This document shows positions 1 through 11,255 of a DNA stretch of 64,000 nucleotides, in pieces. The stretch is taken from the NCBI GenBank assembly GCA_017311315.1, contig CM029610.1:37030870-37094869 (forward strand), read 5' to 3'. The position numbers and the translations under genes were made by a program. This DNA comes from Dendrocalamus latiflorus (Eukaryota; Streptophyta; Magnoliopsida; Poales; Poaceae). Below the pieces are notes generated by a model. That model saw only the letters and a program-made list of their open reading frames with translations, did no database searches and was not told where the DNA came from. Position 1 is the first letter of the stretch. Every line of letters begins with the position of its first letter.

Positions 1-2335
1 GAATTAGCCAGCAAAAAGAGGGAGGGAGCAAAGCATCAAAAAGTTCAAAACCCCCACACATAGCCACCAGTGAGGCAGACTCACTGCGCTCATGGCAGCA
101 AGCCGCTACCCATCACCACCATTGAGACATCACAGGTAGTCACTGCCCACTGCACCACCATGCCATCACAGAGCCATCACACCAGCAAGCCGACAGCCAA
201 AGAGGGAGGCAAACTTACTATTTAACACCACCACACTAGAGCCCAAATCACAACCTAGAGTGAGAGCAAAGGAGCCAAAACCGTTGGCCACCAGAGGAGA
301 GTACCATGACTAGAGGACGGCAGCCACAGCAAGCACCACCCCTTCCAGGAAGACCCACCCACGTGATAGCAAGTACATCACCAAATCAAACCAAATCAAG
401 CCCAACAACACCAGCAAGTTATAATCCCGACTCCCCCACCATTCCATTTTTGGCCAACTCTAGAGGTTCAACAGAGCCACGACGGAGCACTGCCTCCAGC
501 ACACCGCATTGGAGGGGAATGCCCAAGTGGCCATCCATGAGCTCCCGGGGATCTTTGGCATTGCTCATTGGCGTATGCAAGGACCCTCAGACACCATTAT
601 GGTTGCTCACCATGCACAAATCTCCTTAATCACAGCCATGATTGCTCACTAAGCAATGCACCCCAAGGACACCACATTCCACAACAAGTCCGAGAGCAAA
701 ATGAAAATGAACAACAATACGAAACTAAAATGGAATGCAGGAATGTAGAAGTAAAGGAGAGGGTAGAACCATGGACCAAAGCACTGGAGCAGAAGGCGTC
801 GGTGGCATATAGCCGACAGGGACACATGATGCCGGAGAGGAGTAGCTGGCTGGCGGCATACTGGAGCATGACATCGGCAGCATGTAGCCACTAGGATGCT
901 ATGTGATGGCGGCGTACAACCACCGTGACGCATAGCTTCGACAGAGGCAAAGAACCGACGGAGGCACAGGATGTCGGCAGGGCCTTAGCTCCATCGAGGC
1001 ACAGGGCGATGGAGAGGTGGAGGCACTGGCAAGGACCGGCTGGATGCATGGTGTCAGTAGGGCAAGAAAGCCCAGCGAAGATGTGGAGCACCAAGGGAGA
1101 CCAATGAATGCGCGAGAGACCAGCGACAAATCCAGTGAGGGAACACCGGGAGAACTCACCTCGGGACCGGATCCGATAAAGCCAAGCCCCAAATCACCAC
1201 GGGGTGGCCGGATTTGAGACCGGCGGCGTGGAGAGTGAGAGACAATAAGAATGTGGTGGAACCGGGCACACGGTCGACCCCGGAAAGGGGAAAGCCGAGG
1301 GGAGGAGAGGCAGAACACAAGGCCACCATGGGGAGGTGTGCCGACGGCGGCGCTGTGGCCAGTGGCGAGGTCAGGAGTGAGGAGGCAAAAGGACGAACCA
1401 GCGAAAGCGCGTGCAGTTGATGAGAGGAGAAAGAGAGAGAGGAAAAAGAAAGAAGGAAAATGAATGGGCCGATGGGCCTACAGCCGAACCAGAAGTAAAA
1501 TTAGGAGAAAAACTTAAAGAAGAAAATAAAAAGGAATTGATAAATACATAAAAATGCAAACTCAGAAAACTGGACAAAATAACCTTGAAATAATGCTAGC
1601 AAATCATAAAACGAATAATTCCCTGAATATTAGAAAGGACTCTAAAAAATAAGTGTAAAAATATTCAACGAGGGTTGTTGCTTGCTTTGAAATATAATCA
1701 AGAATTCTAAATTTTTATTTCGACCAAAATTAATGCAGGGGAAGAACTGGTCCAAGGGGAGGAGACCAGTCAGACCACCAATGAGACAGATACCATACAT
1801 CCAGGCATGTTATATTCTAAAAAAAAGCGAAATGATATGAAAGGAAACATGATAAGAGAGAGAGAGAGAGAGAGAGAGAAGAACCACTGAAGGAGCAGTG
1901 GCATGCAAAGGTAAAATAGTATATGAGGGTAGAGGGTGCTCTGGCAGAGATTCAAGGGCAGGTAAGACCCTCTACATATGAATATAATATAAGGACTAAA
2001 AACAGTCTTTATTCTGGAATGTGGCCAGTGGGGAGGTCAGGAGTCCGGTCACCGTTTATAAGCCTAAGTTTGTATGGACCAAAAGGTAGGTTTATGTAAG
2101 GCATACTAAGGAAAAGACATATATGACTATATTAGCGAAGACCCCAAGAGAGATATTTGTGTAAATATATTCACCCAAGTCTATAAATATGGTCCATACG
2201 ACACCATGGGGAGGAGGAGAAAAATACTAAAAGGAAAGTAATAATTTCAGATTAAGTACAGTGAATTCATTTTACATCTCTCCCCTCTCTTGAGTTTTAG
2301 CCTCCGGTATCCCTCTCAGGCCACAAGCCCTGTTA
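1..2335. other. No gene recognised; probable transposon-derived sequence
   Basis: Several short overlapping frames exist on both strands, but none shows a known domain or plausible exon structure. The minus strand from 2335 begins TGTAACAGGG and has a TATA-like TATTTATAG about 150 bases in, which would fit the start of a minus-strand LTR. I found no partner LTR or target-site duplication in the window, so this is a guess. A GA microsatellite lies at about 1855-1879. A short near-repeat (GTGGCCAGTGG followed by GAGGTCAGGAGT) occurs at about 1358 and 2021. Confidence 0.3.
1855..1879. repeat. (GA)n microsatellite
   Basis: An uninterrupted run of GA dinucleotides, about 12 units. Confidence 0.9.
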
Positions 2336-2983
2336 CACAACATAGGCCTTTGTGAATTAAAAGATGTCAGGTTTGTGCCATTCACGGCAGACTTTTCTTT
2401 GTACTGCAATTCTTTTGGCTACCGTTTCTCTGTTCGAACTAATTAATCATTAGTAAACTGTTGTAAAAAATTATCATTAGTAAGTGTTACTGAAATGTAA
2501 AATTTCAGTAATATAGTTTAATTATACTGTGATTCGTGTTGACAGGTTGTATGAGATCGATAGTTATTGGAACCTGGCTCTACCAAGCCAGTGGTTTATG
2601 ATACATAACACAAATGTTCGGCAGCAAAGTAGCAAGAAGCTCTTCATCCTCGCACGGGATTACCAAAGGCTGGCTAGTTCTGGACCAAGAACAGAGTCGG
2701 GCGAGCCAACCAACGGGCCGGGCCTGTTTAGTCTCTGGACCGTGGCCCCGGCCGGACCGTTTGGACCGGTCCGCACGACGCGGAGACGTGCTCGCCGTGG
2801 GGCAGGCGGCAACTGGGGGCAAAGATAAGAAAACCAACTGGTGTAATAACCGTCCATGATGATGTAAATATGTAATCAGATCTGAACCGGACTACGAATA
2901 CGATTTCCTTGGTGAATACGTTGATCATGAATCCATGACACAAACGACACCGAAAGGAATACCAATCGGACTGAAAGGTCCGT

Positions 2984-2998
2984 CTGTTATATATATGA
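2984..2998 (+). promoter_or_regulatory. TATA-box candidate for the DUF295 gene
   Basis: A TTATATATATG run lies about 105-115 bases upstream of the chosen ATG at 3101, which suits a plant core promoter with a leader of roughly 80 bases. The unit 2 pseudogene has a shortened version (CATATATG). Confidence 0.45.
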
Positions 2999-3100
2999 TG
3001 GGCTACTATGAGGGAAAATTCCGAGCTTGCGTCCTCGCGATCGACCGGTAGAACGACAAGACGACCGACCGATCGATCGACAAGCACGAGACTCAAGAAG

Positions 3101-4183
3101 ATGGAGCACACATATTGCGACGACAGCAAGACGACGGCGGCCGCTCCAGCTGCTTCATCGACGTCGTCCTGTCTGCCCCTGCTCGTCTTCGAACACCAGG
3201 GCGTGGAATACGACGACGACGACGAATACAGCAACATTCCCGAGATGCTCATGTTCAGCATATCGCAACAGAGCCTACACCGAAACATGGAACATGAGCT
3301 GCTAGCCAAGAACGTGTGCATGGCCACCCCACAGGGATGGGTGCTGCTAGTCGTGCCCTCCCCCAGCACATCCAAGACTTGGCTATGGAACCCTCAGACC
3401 GGGGACAAGCTCTCCTTGCCGGACATCGGAGAAGAACACGTCATCCACGGCAACTACTGCAAGTGCTTGCTCTCCCACAAGAATGTAGCTGATCCGGCCT
3501 GCGTCGTTGTGCTCTTGGATGTCACCGAGCCCAGCCTGTGGTTCTGTCATGTCGACGGAGGAAGCAACAGCGGCAGCAGCAAATGGAAGCATTACTCGTA
3601 CGACATCGGCGACTACGAAATACCGCCGGAGTATCGCCCTCCCACCAAGAAGGTCATCTCCAGCGTTGCTGCGTTTCAAGGGAAGCTCTACTTCATCAGC
3701 TCGAGCCAAGACATGTGCGCTGTTGATTTCTCGTCCTCACCTGATCATGATCTCCCCGAGTTCCACTATTTCGATGTCAGTACGGTTGCTTTCCCTGAGG
3801 GGATGCACTGTGGTAAAATGTGGTTGGTGGAGTCTCAGGACGAGCTCTTTCTAGTCTGCATCTTCTTCCTGCACTTCGATGCCGATAAGATCGGCGCCAT
3901 CCACGTGTACAAGATGGATTTCTCCCAGGAACAAGCTTGGCGTCGGGTGCATGACATTGGAGACTCCGTGTTTCTTTTGGATGACGTCAACATAGCAGCT
4001 TCCTGCCCTGCAAGCCCGTTGGGGCTCAAGGGAAATCAAATCTACTTCATGAGGAATTTCAAAGCGGATGATGGCGAATTAAGCATTTATGATCTAGAGG
4101 AAGGGATTGAGAAGAGAACCCAAGTTCACCGAGATGACTTGGTAATTTTGTGCAAACCATACTGGATCGTGCCTCCTAGCTAG
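3101..4183 (+). CDS. DUF295/KIB-type beta-propeller protein, single exon, 360 aa
   Basis: A complete single-exon gene. The protein matches the DUF295 (KIB1-4 beta-propeller) pattern: an early segment with the WLWNPQTGDKLSLP motif, a KLYFISSS blade, a YFDVSTVAFPEG stretch, an acidic DELFLVC blade, and a C-terminal GLKGNQIYFM...DLEEGI segment followed by an IVPPS end. This family expanded strongly in grasses and its function is mostly unknown. Some members carry an N-terminal F-box, but none is visible here. The frame is open upstream to 3008, but I chose the ATG at 3101 because the extra 31 residues are low-complexity and the unit 2 copy conserves a start near this place. The first 45 residues are rich in Thr, Ala and Ser. 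A decayed paralogue lies at 37467-38523. Being longer and free of lesions, this copy is probably the functional one. Confidence 0.85.
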   Translation: MEHTYCDDSKTTAAAPAASSTSSCLPLLVFEHQGVEYDDDDEYSNIPEMLMFSISQQSLHRNMEHELLAKNVCMATPQGWVLLVVPSPSTSKTWLWNPQTGDKLSLPDIGEEHVIHGNYCKCLLSHKNVADPACVVVLLDVTEPSLWFCHVDGGSNSGSSKWKHYSYDIGDYEIPPEYRPPTKKVISSVAAFQGKLYFISSSQDMCAVDFSSSPDHDLPEFHYFDVSTVAFPEGMHCGKMWLVESQDELFLVCIFFLHFDADKIGAIHVYKMDFSQEQAWRRVHDIGDSVFLLDDVNIAASCPASPLGLKGNQIYFMRNFKADDGELSIYDLEEGIEKRTQVHRDDLVILCKPYWIVPPS

Positions 4184-5577
4184 ATACCCAGAGCCCCAGA
4201 TGAAACATGTATTACCAAAAATAAAAAAAGGATAATGGCATAAAGCACTGTATTATGTCTATCAATAGATGTTAATGCATTCTAGTTTCATTTTGTAGCG
4301 TTGTTGCAGCCGAAAAATATATGCTTGTCCTAAAGGTAGTTTGCCTTTTGTGGCCTCTTTTCCATACTATGCAAGGCATGGTTGGATTTTACAAAGCAGA
4401 TTACTAGTTTGCCCATCAGCCCACGTGGTGAATGTGTGATACTATTTGTTCGCTACAGGCAGGGTGTGGTTTTCTTTCGATGGAACGGGCTGTGATTTGG
4501 AAAAAGGTTCTAATGTTCTGAACGGCAGGTGCAAAGTGTGAGCAAGGCGTGGATAACTGTGGCAGAACACATATTCCATGTCAGCATCTCTGACCATGGA
4601 AGACGAGGAAAACGCACCATAATTGAGATATGAACTTTCAAGAAGGTAAAGGGATCAGGTTACAAATTTTATTTTTTGCAATGTCAAGAAGCATTCAATA
4701 TATTTGGCAATGTAGAGACTCAACAATCTCAAGACATTCAATATAGTAATAGTACGGCCCTCCTTTTTTTTGGCAATGTTGAAACACACAGTAGTGCTTT
4801 AGGCATTTGCCCTTCCCTCATGTATCCCTACAGAATTAAACATATGTTGTATTTGTGATGGTTAAAGGACAATGAAAAGTGCAAATACTCTCCCGTTTCA
4901 CTATATTTGTTCATGATCTTGAGAGTATATGTTTCAATATATATGTCAATTGAGCGAATCTAAAACATAGTTATTGTAATTTTTCATCTCCCTACCCCTA
5001 CTTAAATATTTTAGAAGAGATTAAGTGATTGCAGTATGTCATTCAATAAATGTATGTAAGATCATTTCTCATTAAATATTTCTTAGATTTAGTATTTTCT
5101 TGGTCTGTGCTCATAGATTTAGTGTTTCTTTGTTCTGTGCGTATGGTAGGCTATAGTAGGCTGTGGAAAAATATAGCAAAATTGAGGGAGCATAACTATA
5201 TATGGAGAATATGTTGGTTCGACCTGGTTATTGATCAAGGCAAGGTCGATATGAGAGAGCTTTGCTGTCTCCATCTTGATAATCTCACATCCGTGTTACT
5301 CTGGTGCATGCATGGCATTGCTGCTTGGCTTGGTTGAAGTCTTGAAGCAGCGTCCATGCCATCTGAATGAAATTAAAATAGAGATGTGCATCAGTCAACA
5401 AACATAAGCGAGTATGTATAATCTTATAGAAACAACTACATGTGCACATGGATTGACAAAAACAGAAAAGGTCACACAAAATAAGAAACATAAATAGCAT
5501 GCTGGCCTTGTATGCTCCTCCCGCCGTCTCTGTGGGCCCACACAGACGCGATGCGAAGCGGAGATCCACCGCCCGCA
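4184..5577. other. DUF295 3' flank, no gene seen
   Basis: AT-rich sequence downstream of the DUF295 gene with A-rich stretches just after the stop (about 4218-4230) that could serve polyadenylation. It is shared, with many small changes, with 38524-41575 in unit 2. There the sequence is interrupted by a LINE (39220-39748) and by an extra segment at about 40390-41530. No coding potential was recognised. Confidence 0.6.
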
Positions 5578-5805
5578 ACCCCTTCCCTTAATTAATTAGT
5601 TATGTATTATTACTAGTAATAGGCTGACTAATAAGTCCTTACAGTACTTATGCATGCAATTGGATCCATCCCTAGTCGCTATGTCCGCGCCACCCCTCCC
5701 ACTAATCATGCAATGCATCACTAATACAGCCATCCCTAAACCCTCCGTACATATGCCGATCGCTTCGTAACAACATTGGCCGTTCCCTTCCGTTCGCCGT
5801 CGCCC

Positions 5806-5925
5806 ACCTATAAAACCGAACGCAAAGGAAGCAGGAAGGGCGAAAAAGCAAAAGCAAATCTACTGTCTTCTTCCCCAAGCCAAGCGATTCAGGATTTCAG
5901 GTCTCATCTCGCTTCCGAATCCACA
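5806..5925 (+). promoter_or_regulatory. Orphan promoter and leader-exon candidate
   Basis: A CCTATAAAAC TATA box at about 5808-5817 is followed by a purine-rich, leader-like stretch and a possible splice donor (TTTCAG then GTCTCATC) near 5899. No coding exon follows, because a reversed gypsy fragment begins at about 5926. It may be the 5' end of a gene cut off by that insertion. Unit 2 has no obvious equivalent. Confidence 0.25.
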
Positions 5926-6690
5926 AAATCGCACGGTTTAGATTAGCATAGTCCACGCACATGCACCATCGTCCGTTAGACTTCTCAATGAGGACTGGGT
6001 TGGACAGCCATTCAGGTTGCACCACTTCCTGGATTACGCCGACGTTTCGGGGTTTGTCGACCTCTTGTCTCGCCACGAGTTGGCGCTTGCCTGATATTTT
6101 TTGGAGCTTTTGTTTGACGGGCTTGGCATCAAGTCTTACGAAAAGCCGGTGCTCGACGATCTCCCACGGGATACCAGGGAGGTATTTGGGCCCCCAAGCA
6201 AAGATATCGTGGTTTGCTTGCAAGGTCGCCAGTATAGCCTTCGCCATTACTGGGTCGAGGTCTGCGCTAAGTAGCACAACTTTGGTGGGATAGGCTCCTG
6301 AGAGGGGCTCCGCCCTCATCTCCGCACCAGGCATCGGCTTAGGAATCCACTTGCTAGAGGAAGGGCCTGGAACCCGGGCTCAGCCCCCACGACTTCTGGA
6401 GCCACGAAGTGCATGTATCAAATCGCCGCTTGGATGTCTTCATCTATCTTCCTTGAAAGATCCTGGTCATCGCGCACACTGATAACCCCGCCGTGGCCGA
6501 GCAGCTTCTTGCAGAGGTAGGCATGGTCGGTGTCTGAGCCTTGCCGAGGTTGGCCACGGACCTCCTCAGGGGTCGGTGTGTGAGCCTCCTCCGAGGCTGG
6601 TGCGTGGGCTTCGCCGAGGGTAGGCTCCCGGTAGGTGCCACCACGCTATGGTTATCGTGGGCCCGAGGTAGCACGGGGACTCTCTCTCAA
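5926..6690 (-). pseudogene. Ty3/gypsy pol fragment (protease-RT linker and RT start)
   Basis: Read on the minus strand, the frame at 6334-5926 contains the stretch that precedes and enters reverse transcriptase in plant Ty3/gypsy elements: HDIFAWGPKYLPGIP, DAKPVKQ, a Q/PEWLSNPVL segment and a CVDYANLNRA RT motif. The catalytic YxDD region, RNase H and integrase are missing. The reading frame breaks again upstream of 6335, where sequence to about 6690 looks like more of the same element in other frames. There are no LTRs and no recognisable target-site duplication, so this is an internal fragment and not a complete insertion. It sits between the DUF295 block and the next duplicated block in unit 1 and is absent from unit 2. 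Confidence 0.75.
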
Positions 6691-6693
6691 CAA

Positions 6694-7530
6694 ATGTAAA
6701 GATAAAACCCATAGAAAACCAAAAAAAATGTGATTACCAATTCCTGGCACTCCGCTGTAATATGACTAGGACTGAAACAGTTTGTACAGCCTTTATTCTA
6801 GTGATTTGTTGTCCATAAAGCAGTTACCGAATCTCAAAAATGATAGGGATTCAAGGTACAGTAACAAGAAAAGGCAATGAAACAAAAATAGAAGTGGGAA
6901 TATAGTACCATGGCATGCATTAAGTTGTAACTTCACCATTCCTTCTAGGCAAGCCTACAAGTTACAGTAGCAGGCGAACAACGGTTAAGAAAAACAAAAT
7001 TTGTTGAGTGAGAACAAGAATGAACAATGTGAAACAAACTACAGTAGCAGAAGCAAAAAATGACTTACTGCACATAAACATTGTACCATCACTCGTCCCT
7101 TGATTCAACCTATCAGACAGTGTACAGTGAGATCAAAAGTAAAAGTTCATAAGATATAGAGCCACGAAAATAGCAGTAAGACAGCAACACATAAAAGTTG
7201 GAAGCAGTATACTCATGGAATGACAAAACATCTTGTCATGTACCAGGATCACCACACTCTTCTAATCACTGGCATAGCATGAAAGTCAGATCTAAGTGAT
7301 TAGGTTCAACCCTAGAAGGGAATTCTGTAGTCCTTTTTTGTTGGAATTAATGAAAAAAATTAGGGGATAATCAATATTGTACTCTGAAGTTTGTCTCAAT
7401 TGGCAGGGCATTTTTGAAACGACAAAAGTGGGAACACAAGCAATTATATGTTTACTTTCCACAATAAGATAAGAAAATGTGAGTGTCATGCAAAATAGGA
7501 CATCCCTTGAAATGAAACTTGGATGGCAGA
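6694..7530 (+). repeat. Duplicated non-coding block (partner 44502-45320)
   Basis: Shared in the same orientation with unit 2. Landmarks are the GTAAAGATAAAACCC start, TACCATGGCATGCATTAAG and ATTAGGGGATA near the end. No open frame is conserved between the copies. It may be intron or 3' UTR of a lost gene. Confidence 0.7.
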
Positions 7531-7599
7531 CCAAAGTATGTAGATTTTGACAATGCAATAAGCATCAATGAAGACTAATATAGTAAAATAACATTAACA

Positions 7600-8600
7600 T
7601 GTTGATACACATTGACAATTGTTTTTAGTTCAAGTAGAATGCACCACTCGGTCCACTCCCCACCATAGTTTTTCTTGATTAAGTACGGGTACGATCCAGA
7701 GATGTGTCTATCGCTTTCATTCATAGCTCTGTCTTCCATTTCCTGTTTTTCTTGTTGACAAAATGAACAATGGCATATTCGATGTTAAAATCAGTATCCA
7801 TGTTGTTCTTTTTTGTTAAAGAACAGCAATCTCCCAAAGGGTCAACCAAATAGGCCTGTTACTCTGAAATAGAAAATGTTCCTACTCAAATCTCATTTTT
7901 CTCATCCCCTCAGCTTTCTTTATGCGGAACAGGAAAAGAAACTACAAAGGAACATATCACTGTGACTCCTAGCCAGCAGAACAGGGGGCAAACGATCATA
8001 CTGCTACAGTTATGAGCAACAAGGGAATTAGAGTAATACCCTCATCTTCCACGAAAAAAGATGGCACCTTTTAAGATTTATAACAGATGAGAAGGATGAA
8101 GAAACAACGGCGACGGCATATCACTGAATAGCGGCCGATTTCTCTGCTCCCAAACCTGTCGCAGAGAGATCTACACAAGTAAACACACAGACCAAGAACG
8201 AAGCATAGCGGGAGGATAAAGGCCGTGAGAAGAACTGAGAACTCACCAAATCACCCCGAAAGGTGCCGCCTTTCCGGCTCCGGCCGACCATGGAAGCCAT
8301 AGGCATGAAGATCTGTGCACCTGCCAATTTACATCGAAGGATCAGATCCGTAAATATTCCTTGAGAGATGCAAAGGAGCTAGAAGAAAAGACGGACGGAG
8401 AGAGGGCAGGGAGAATACCAATCATCAGATCAGATCTTATGGGTTCACGCGGGAGGGAAGCATGGCGGGCTGGAGCTTGCACGCGGAAGGGAAAGGAAGA
8501 AGCCGAGCCGCCATTGTTTTGAGGCAGAAGAAAGAGGAAAACAGAGCAGGTAAGGACAGGGGAGCCTCGCAAGTCACAAGCAATTGACGAGGCAGCGCGA
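7600..8600 (-). other. Duplicated first-exon-like block with transit-peptide-like start, copy 1
   Basis: On the minus strand, a short frame beginning MAARLLPFPSACKLQPA lies at about 8515, followed by a serine-rich stretch and a VGRSRKGGTFRGD segment ending near a GGTGAGTT-type splice donor at about 8245. The start resembles a chloroplast transit peptide. In this copy an in-frame stop follows soon after the start, and no downstream catalytic domain was recognised. The sequence recurs inverted in unit 2 (55880-57350), where the frame is longer. It is either the broken 5' end of a plastid-protein gene or a non-coding leader. Confidence 0.3.
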
Positions 8601-8613
8601 GGGGCAATACCAT

Positions 8614-8637
8614 CCCCCCCCCCCCCCCCCCCCCCCC
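8614..8637. repeat. Poly-C run (24 C)
   Basis: A homopolymer of 24 C followed by six T. Unit 2 has only a short AAAAAGGAGG equivalent at about 52648, so the run expanded in unit 1. Its length may be affected by sequencing or assembly error. Confidence 0.85.
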
Positions 8638-9162
8638 TTTTTTCTACTTCGGTTTAGCAGAGTATTTGTTTGGATTTGTTTAACTTCTACCGGGGAACAT
8701 CATGCGTGTATTGTAATACACTGAACAATGGGTTCACAATACGGTGAATCTATGCTATGGACCCATCGTGTCAGTTAGATAATTTGATCTGCTATGGAGG
8801 AGGTTTGGGTTCCGTGATTGTCTCCGCAATTTACTATTCGCCTCCCATCCAAAACAATACTGTAAACTAACTGGCGCGGAGGGTAGAAAGGTAAATAAGC
8901 ATACTAATATTGTGTGTGTCCCCACCTCAGCTCTCTTCTTGTCCCTGTATGTCATACAGGATGTTGTGCAACTTGTACACGCAACGTACGGACATTACGA
9001 GCAAAATTCATAAAGTTTTGAGGGCATCTTCCAAGTTCCTAACCAGGCATTCGTTGGCCTAGACCAGATCAAGGCTCAGTTTTGAGAAACACGACGGTGT
9101 GTGCTCATCCCCGATGGCCTAGCAAGCATATGCAGACTAATGATCATCGATAGCATTTCATC

Positions 9163-9170
9163 CTCTTCAT
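9163..9170. repeat. hAT target-site duplication, left copy (CTCTTCAT)
   Basis: The identical 8 bp recurs at 32864-32871. The paralogous empty site at 46143-46150 (minus strand) has one copy. Confidence 0.95.
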
Positions 9171-9292
9171 TAAAGATGGCAATGGGTACCCATAATCCGA
9201 AACCCGATGGGTAATTACCCCATTAGGGTACATATATGGGTTAAAATGTCTACCCATGGGTTTACTAATGGAGAAAAATAGGACCCAATGGG

Positions 9293-9581
9293 CCGAATTT
9301 TTTCTATTTAAGCCATTTTTTTGAAAAATATTCACATTTAGACCCCTGGTGGTTTTAATTCCGTTTTTGGACCCAGGGGGTCGGAGCCGTGGATCACGGC
9401 GCCGAGGTAACACGTCTCGGCGCCGTGATCCATGGCTCCGAGGCCCCAGGCCGGCACCAGCGTGGCGACCCGCGTGGTGCCGACGTGGCAGAAGCTCGGC
9501 GCCGTGATCCACGGCTCCGAGCTCGGCGCCGTGACTCGTGGCTCCGACCTCGGAGCCGTGGATCTTGGCGCCGAGCTAGCG
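9293..9581 (+). repeat. MULE left terminal inverted repeat
   Basis: About 289 bases that match the complement of 31303-31591, nearly identical through the first 220 and more diverged inward. The inner part is a series of short palindromic modules built from GGAGCCGTGGATC and ACGGCGCCGAG, repeated in varying order. Frames read through it are artefacts of these repeats. Confidence 0.9.
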
Positions 9582-9639
9582 GCATTTACCCAGGCCAGGC
9601 CGAGCCATTTCGCGTCGCGTCTGCCCTCAGCCCCCGACT

Positions 9640-9955
9640 CCTGCCCCCGCCGCCTCCCCGGCCGCCACCGCCTCCCCGGCTCGCGCCGCCAGCGCCTCCC
9701 CGGCCCGGCCGCCTCCCCGCCCCGGCCGCCGCCTTCCCGGCCCCCGCCGCCTCCCCGGCCCACGCCGCCTCCCCGGCCGCCACCGCCTCCCCGGCCCGGC
9801 CGTCTCCCCGCCGCCTTCCCGGCCCCCGCTGCCTCCCCGCCCCGGCCGCCTCCCCGCCGCCTCCCCGCCCCGGCCGCCTCCCCGCCGCCTCCCCGGGCCG
9901 GCAGCGCCTCCCCGGCCCACGCCGCCTCCCCGCCCGCCACCGCCTCCCCGGCCCC
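9640..9955. repeat. GC-rich minisatellite in the transposase leader
   Basis: Tandem, irregular copies of a roughly 13-16 base unit, core CGCCTCCCCGGCC. It creates long Pro/Ala-rich frames on the plus strand and Gly/Arg-rich frames on the minus strand, none of which resembles a protein family. A splice-donor-like AAG/GTGAAT at about 9968 follows, and an acceptor TAG lies directly before the transposase ATG at 10320. The stretch is therefore probably an untranslated first exon. Confidence 0.75.
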
Positions 9956-10319
9956 CGCAAGCGTTCAAGGTGAATCTCTAGTATATCGTGAATTTTTTTC
10001 CACATATGTTACACACTGTCGCTTAATGTTCACTCCATATCTATGGTACCTACGAGAAGGCATAATGATTTTAGACTTTTGGTGTGATTAATACAATATC
10101 TAGATAAATATTGGTGGTTCTGTTTGACTCCAAAAAAGACATTGTAGGCTGCATATTATAACTGAAAATCTCATGTGACTATATCTGGATCGTATTAGAT
10201 ATATAGATGTTTGAATGGGAAAGGGTTCATTTAGATATTTTATTGCTTAAACAAGTATGCATGTGATTTATCCAAAATTTCGCTTAAAGGTATTGAGTTT
10301 GGTTTTGTGTATGAACTAG

Positions 10320-11255
10320 ATGGACAACGTAGTAACCCTATATCATGGAGGCAGTGTGACAAGTGATGATTATGGAAATGTTCAATTTGTTGAAATGCAA
10401 AGGGTGCCTCTGATGTTCAGTGATCGGCCGTCGTTTAGTGAGTTGGTTGCTAGGGCCCGGGAGAAGCTACATTGTCATGGAAACGAGGAGAGCATCACAG
10501 TTGAGGGGTTACTTCACTTCGGTTCGAAAGACACAATTCTCAGGCGGTTGATCTTAATTGGTTGTGAGGATGAGTGGGACAAATATGTCAAAGTGGTTAT
10601 GAGGAATGAGTTAAAATGTTTGGACCTTGTTGTGCGGAAGGTGTCCATTGAACCAACCCCTCACGGTTATTCACCAGAACTAGGTGATCAGGCACCCTTT
10701 GACCCTCCATTACTGGATCTTGCGGTGGATGTGGAAGAAGTGCCTGAGGTGCCCGATGTTCTATCTGCCCTGAACGAGGTTCAGATTTCTCAACCAGTTC
10801 GAGTTGAATGTCGGACTGATGATGTCGTGGCGGCCCCTCAGGAGATGGGATTGACCCAGAATCATCCCAGTAAGTGTCGAGCAACACTTTAGCCTTTTGT
10901 CGTCATTGCTTTTTTTTGTCTCAATCCCATCGTTTTCGTGCTTATGATGCAGGAGACATTCCTGATAATGTTGGTGTTCCTCCCGTTGCTCCATCTAGCA
11001 ACGTTGAAGAAGTCTGCAGGGACTCCAATAGTGTGGATGTTCAAATTGTGGATGATCTGCAGCCTTACGAGATCGCAAGGGCCGTTGAATCTGACGATGA
11101 CCGCCCTTTTGGAGAGCTGACCGAAAGTGATATTGAGCTGATCAGGCGTTATTGCCCTGGCCGGGATCCATCAGTTCATGAATTCAGCGATCTTAGGCAT
11201 TCTCATGGGGCTTATGCAGAAGGAATGGATGACGAGCTGCTAGATGCTCCTGAGG
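10320..11255 (+). pseudogene. mudrA-like: mudrA-type MULE transposase, 5' exons (interrupted by a gypsy insertion)
   Basis: The first coding exon, 10320-10869, starts MDNVVTLYHGGSV and gives the N-terminal domain of plant MuDR transposases (LMFSDRPSFSELV, then a VVRKVSIEPTPHGY stretch). A donor GTAAGT at 10870 and acceptor CAG at 10952 join it in frame to an acidic exon from 10953. That exon reads into the first copy of TGAGG at 11251-11255, where the Ty3/gypsy complex starts. The frame resumes in phase after the second TGAGG at 25129-25133. The ATG at 10320 follows an intron acceptor, so translation probably starts at the beginning of exon 2. The protein would bind the terminal inverted repeats and catalyse excision and insertion, but the gene is disrupted here. 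Confidence 0.85.
11251..11255. repeat. gypsy target-site duplication, left copy (TGAGG)
   Basis: Matches 25129-25133 on the other side of the complex. Removing the complex and one copy restores the phase of the transposase frame. Confidence 0.95.

Noticed and set aside
899..1318. 139-codon minus-strand frame near the left edge
   Set aside because: Low-complexity Ser/Pro/Arg composition with competing plus-strand frames in the same place and no motif. Probably transposon or repeat sequence.
9389..10091. Long Pro/Ala- and Gly/Arg-rich open frames on both strands
   Set aside because: They are produced by the GC-rich minisatellite and the inverted repeat of the MULE. All frames are open because of the repeat unit, and no domain is present.
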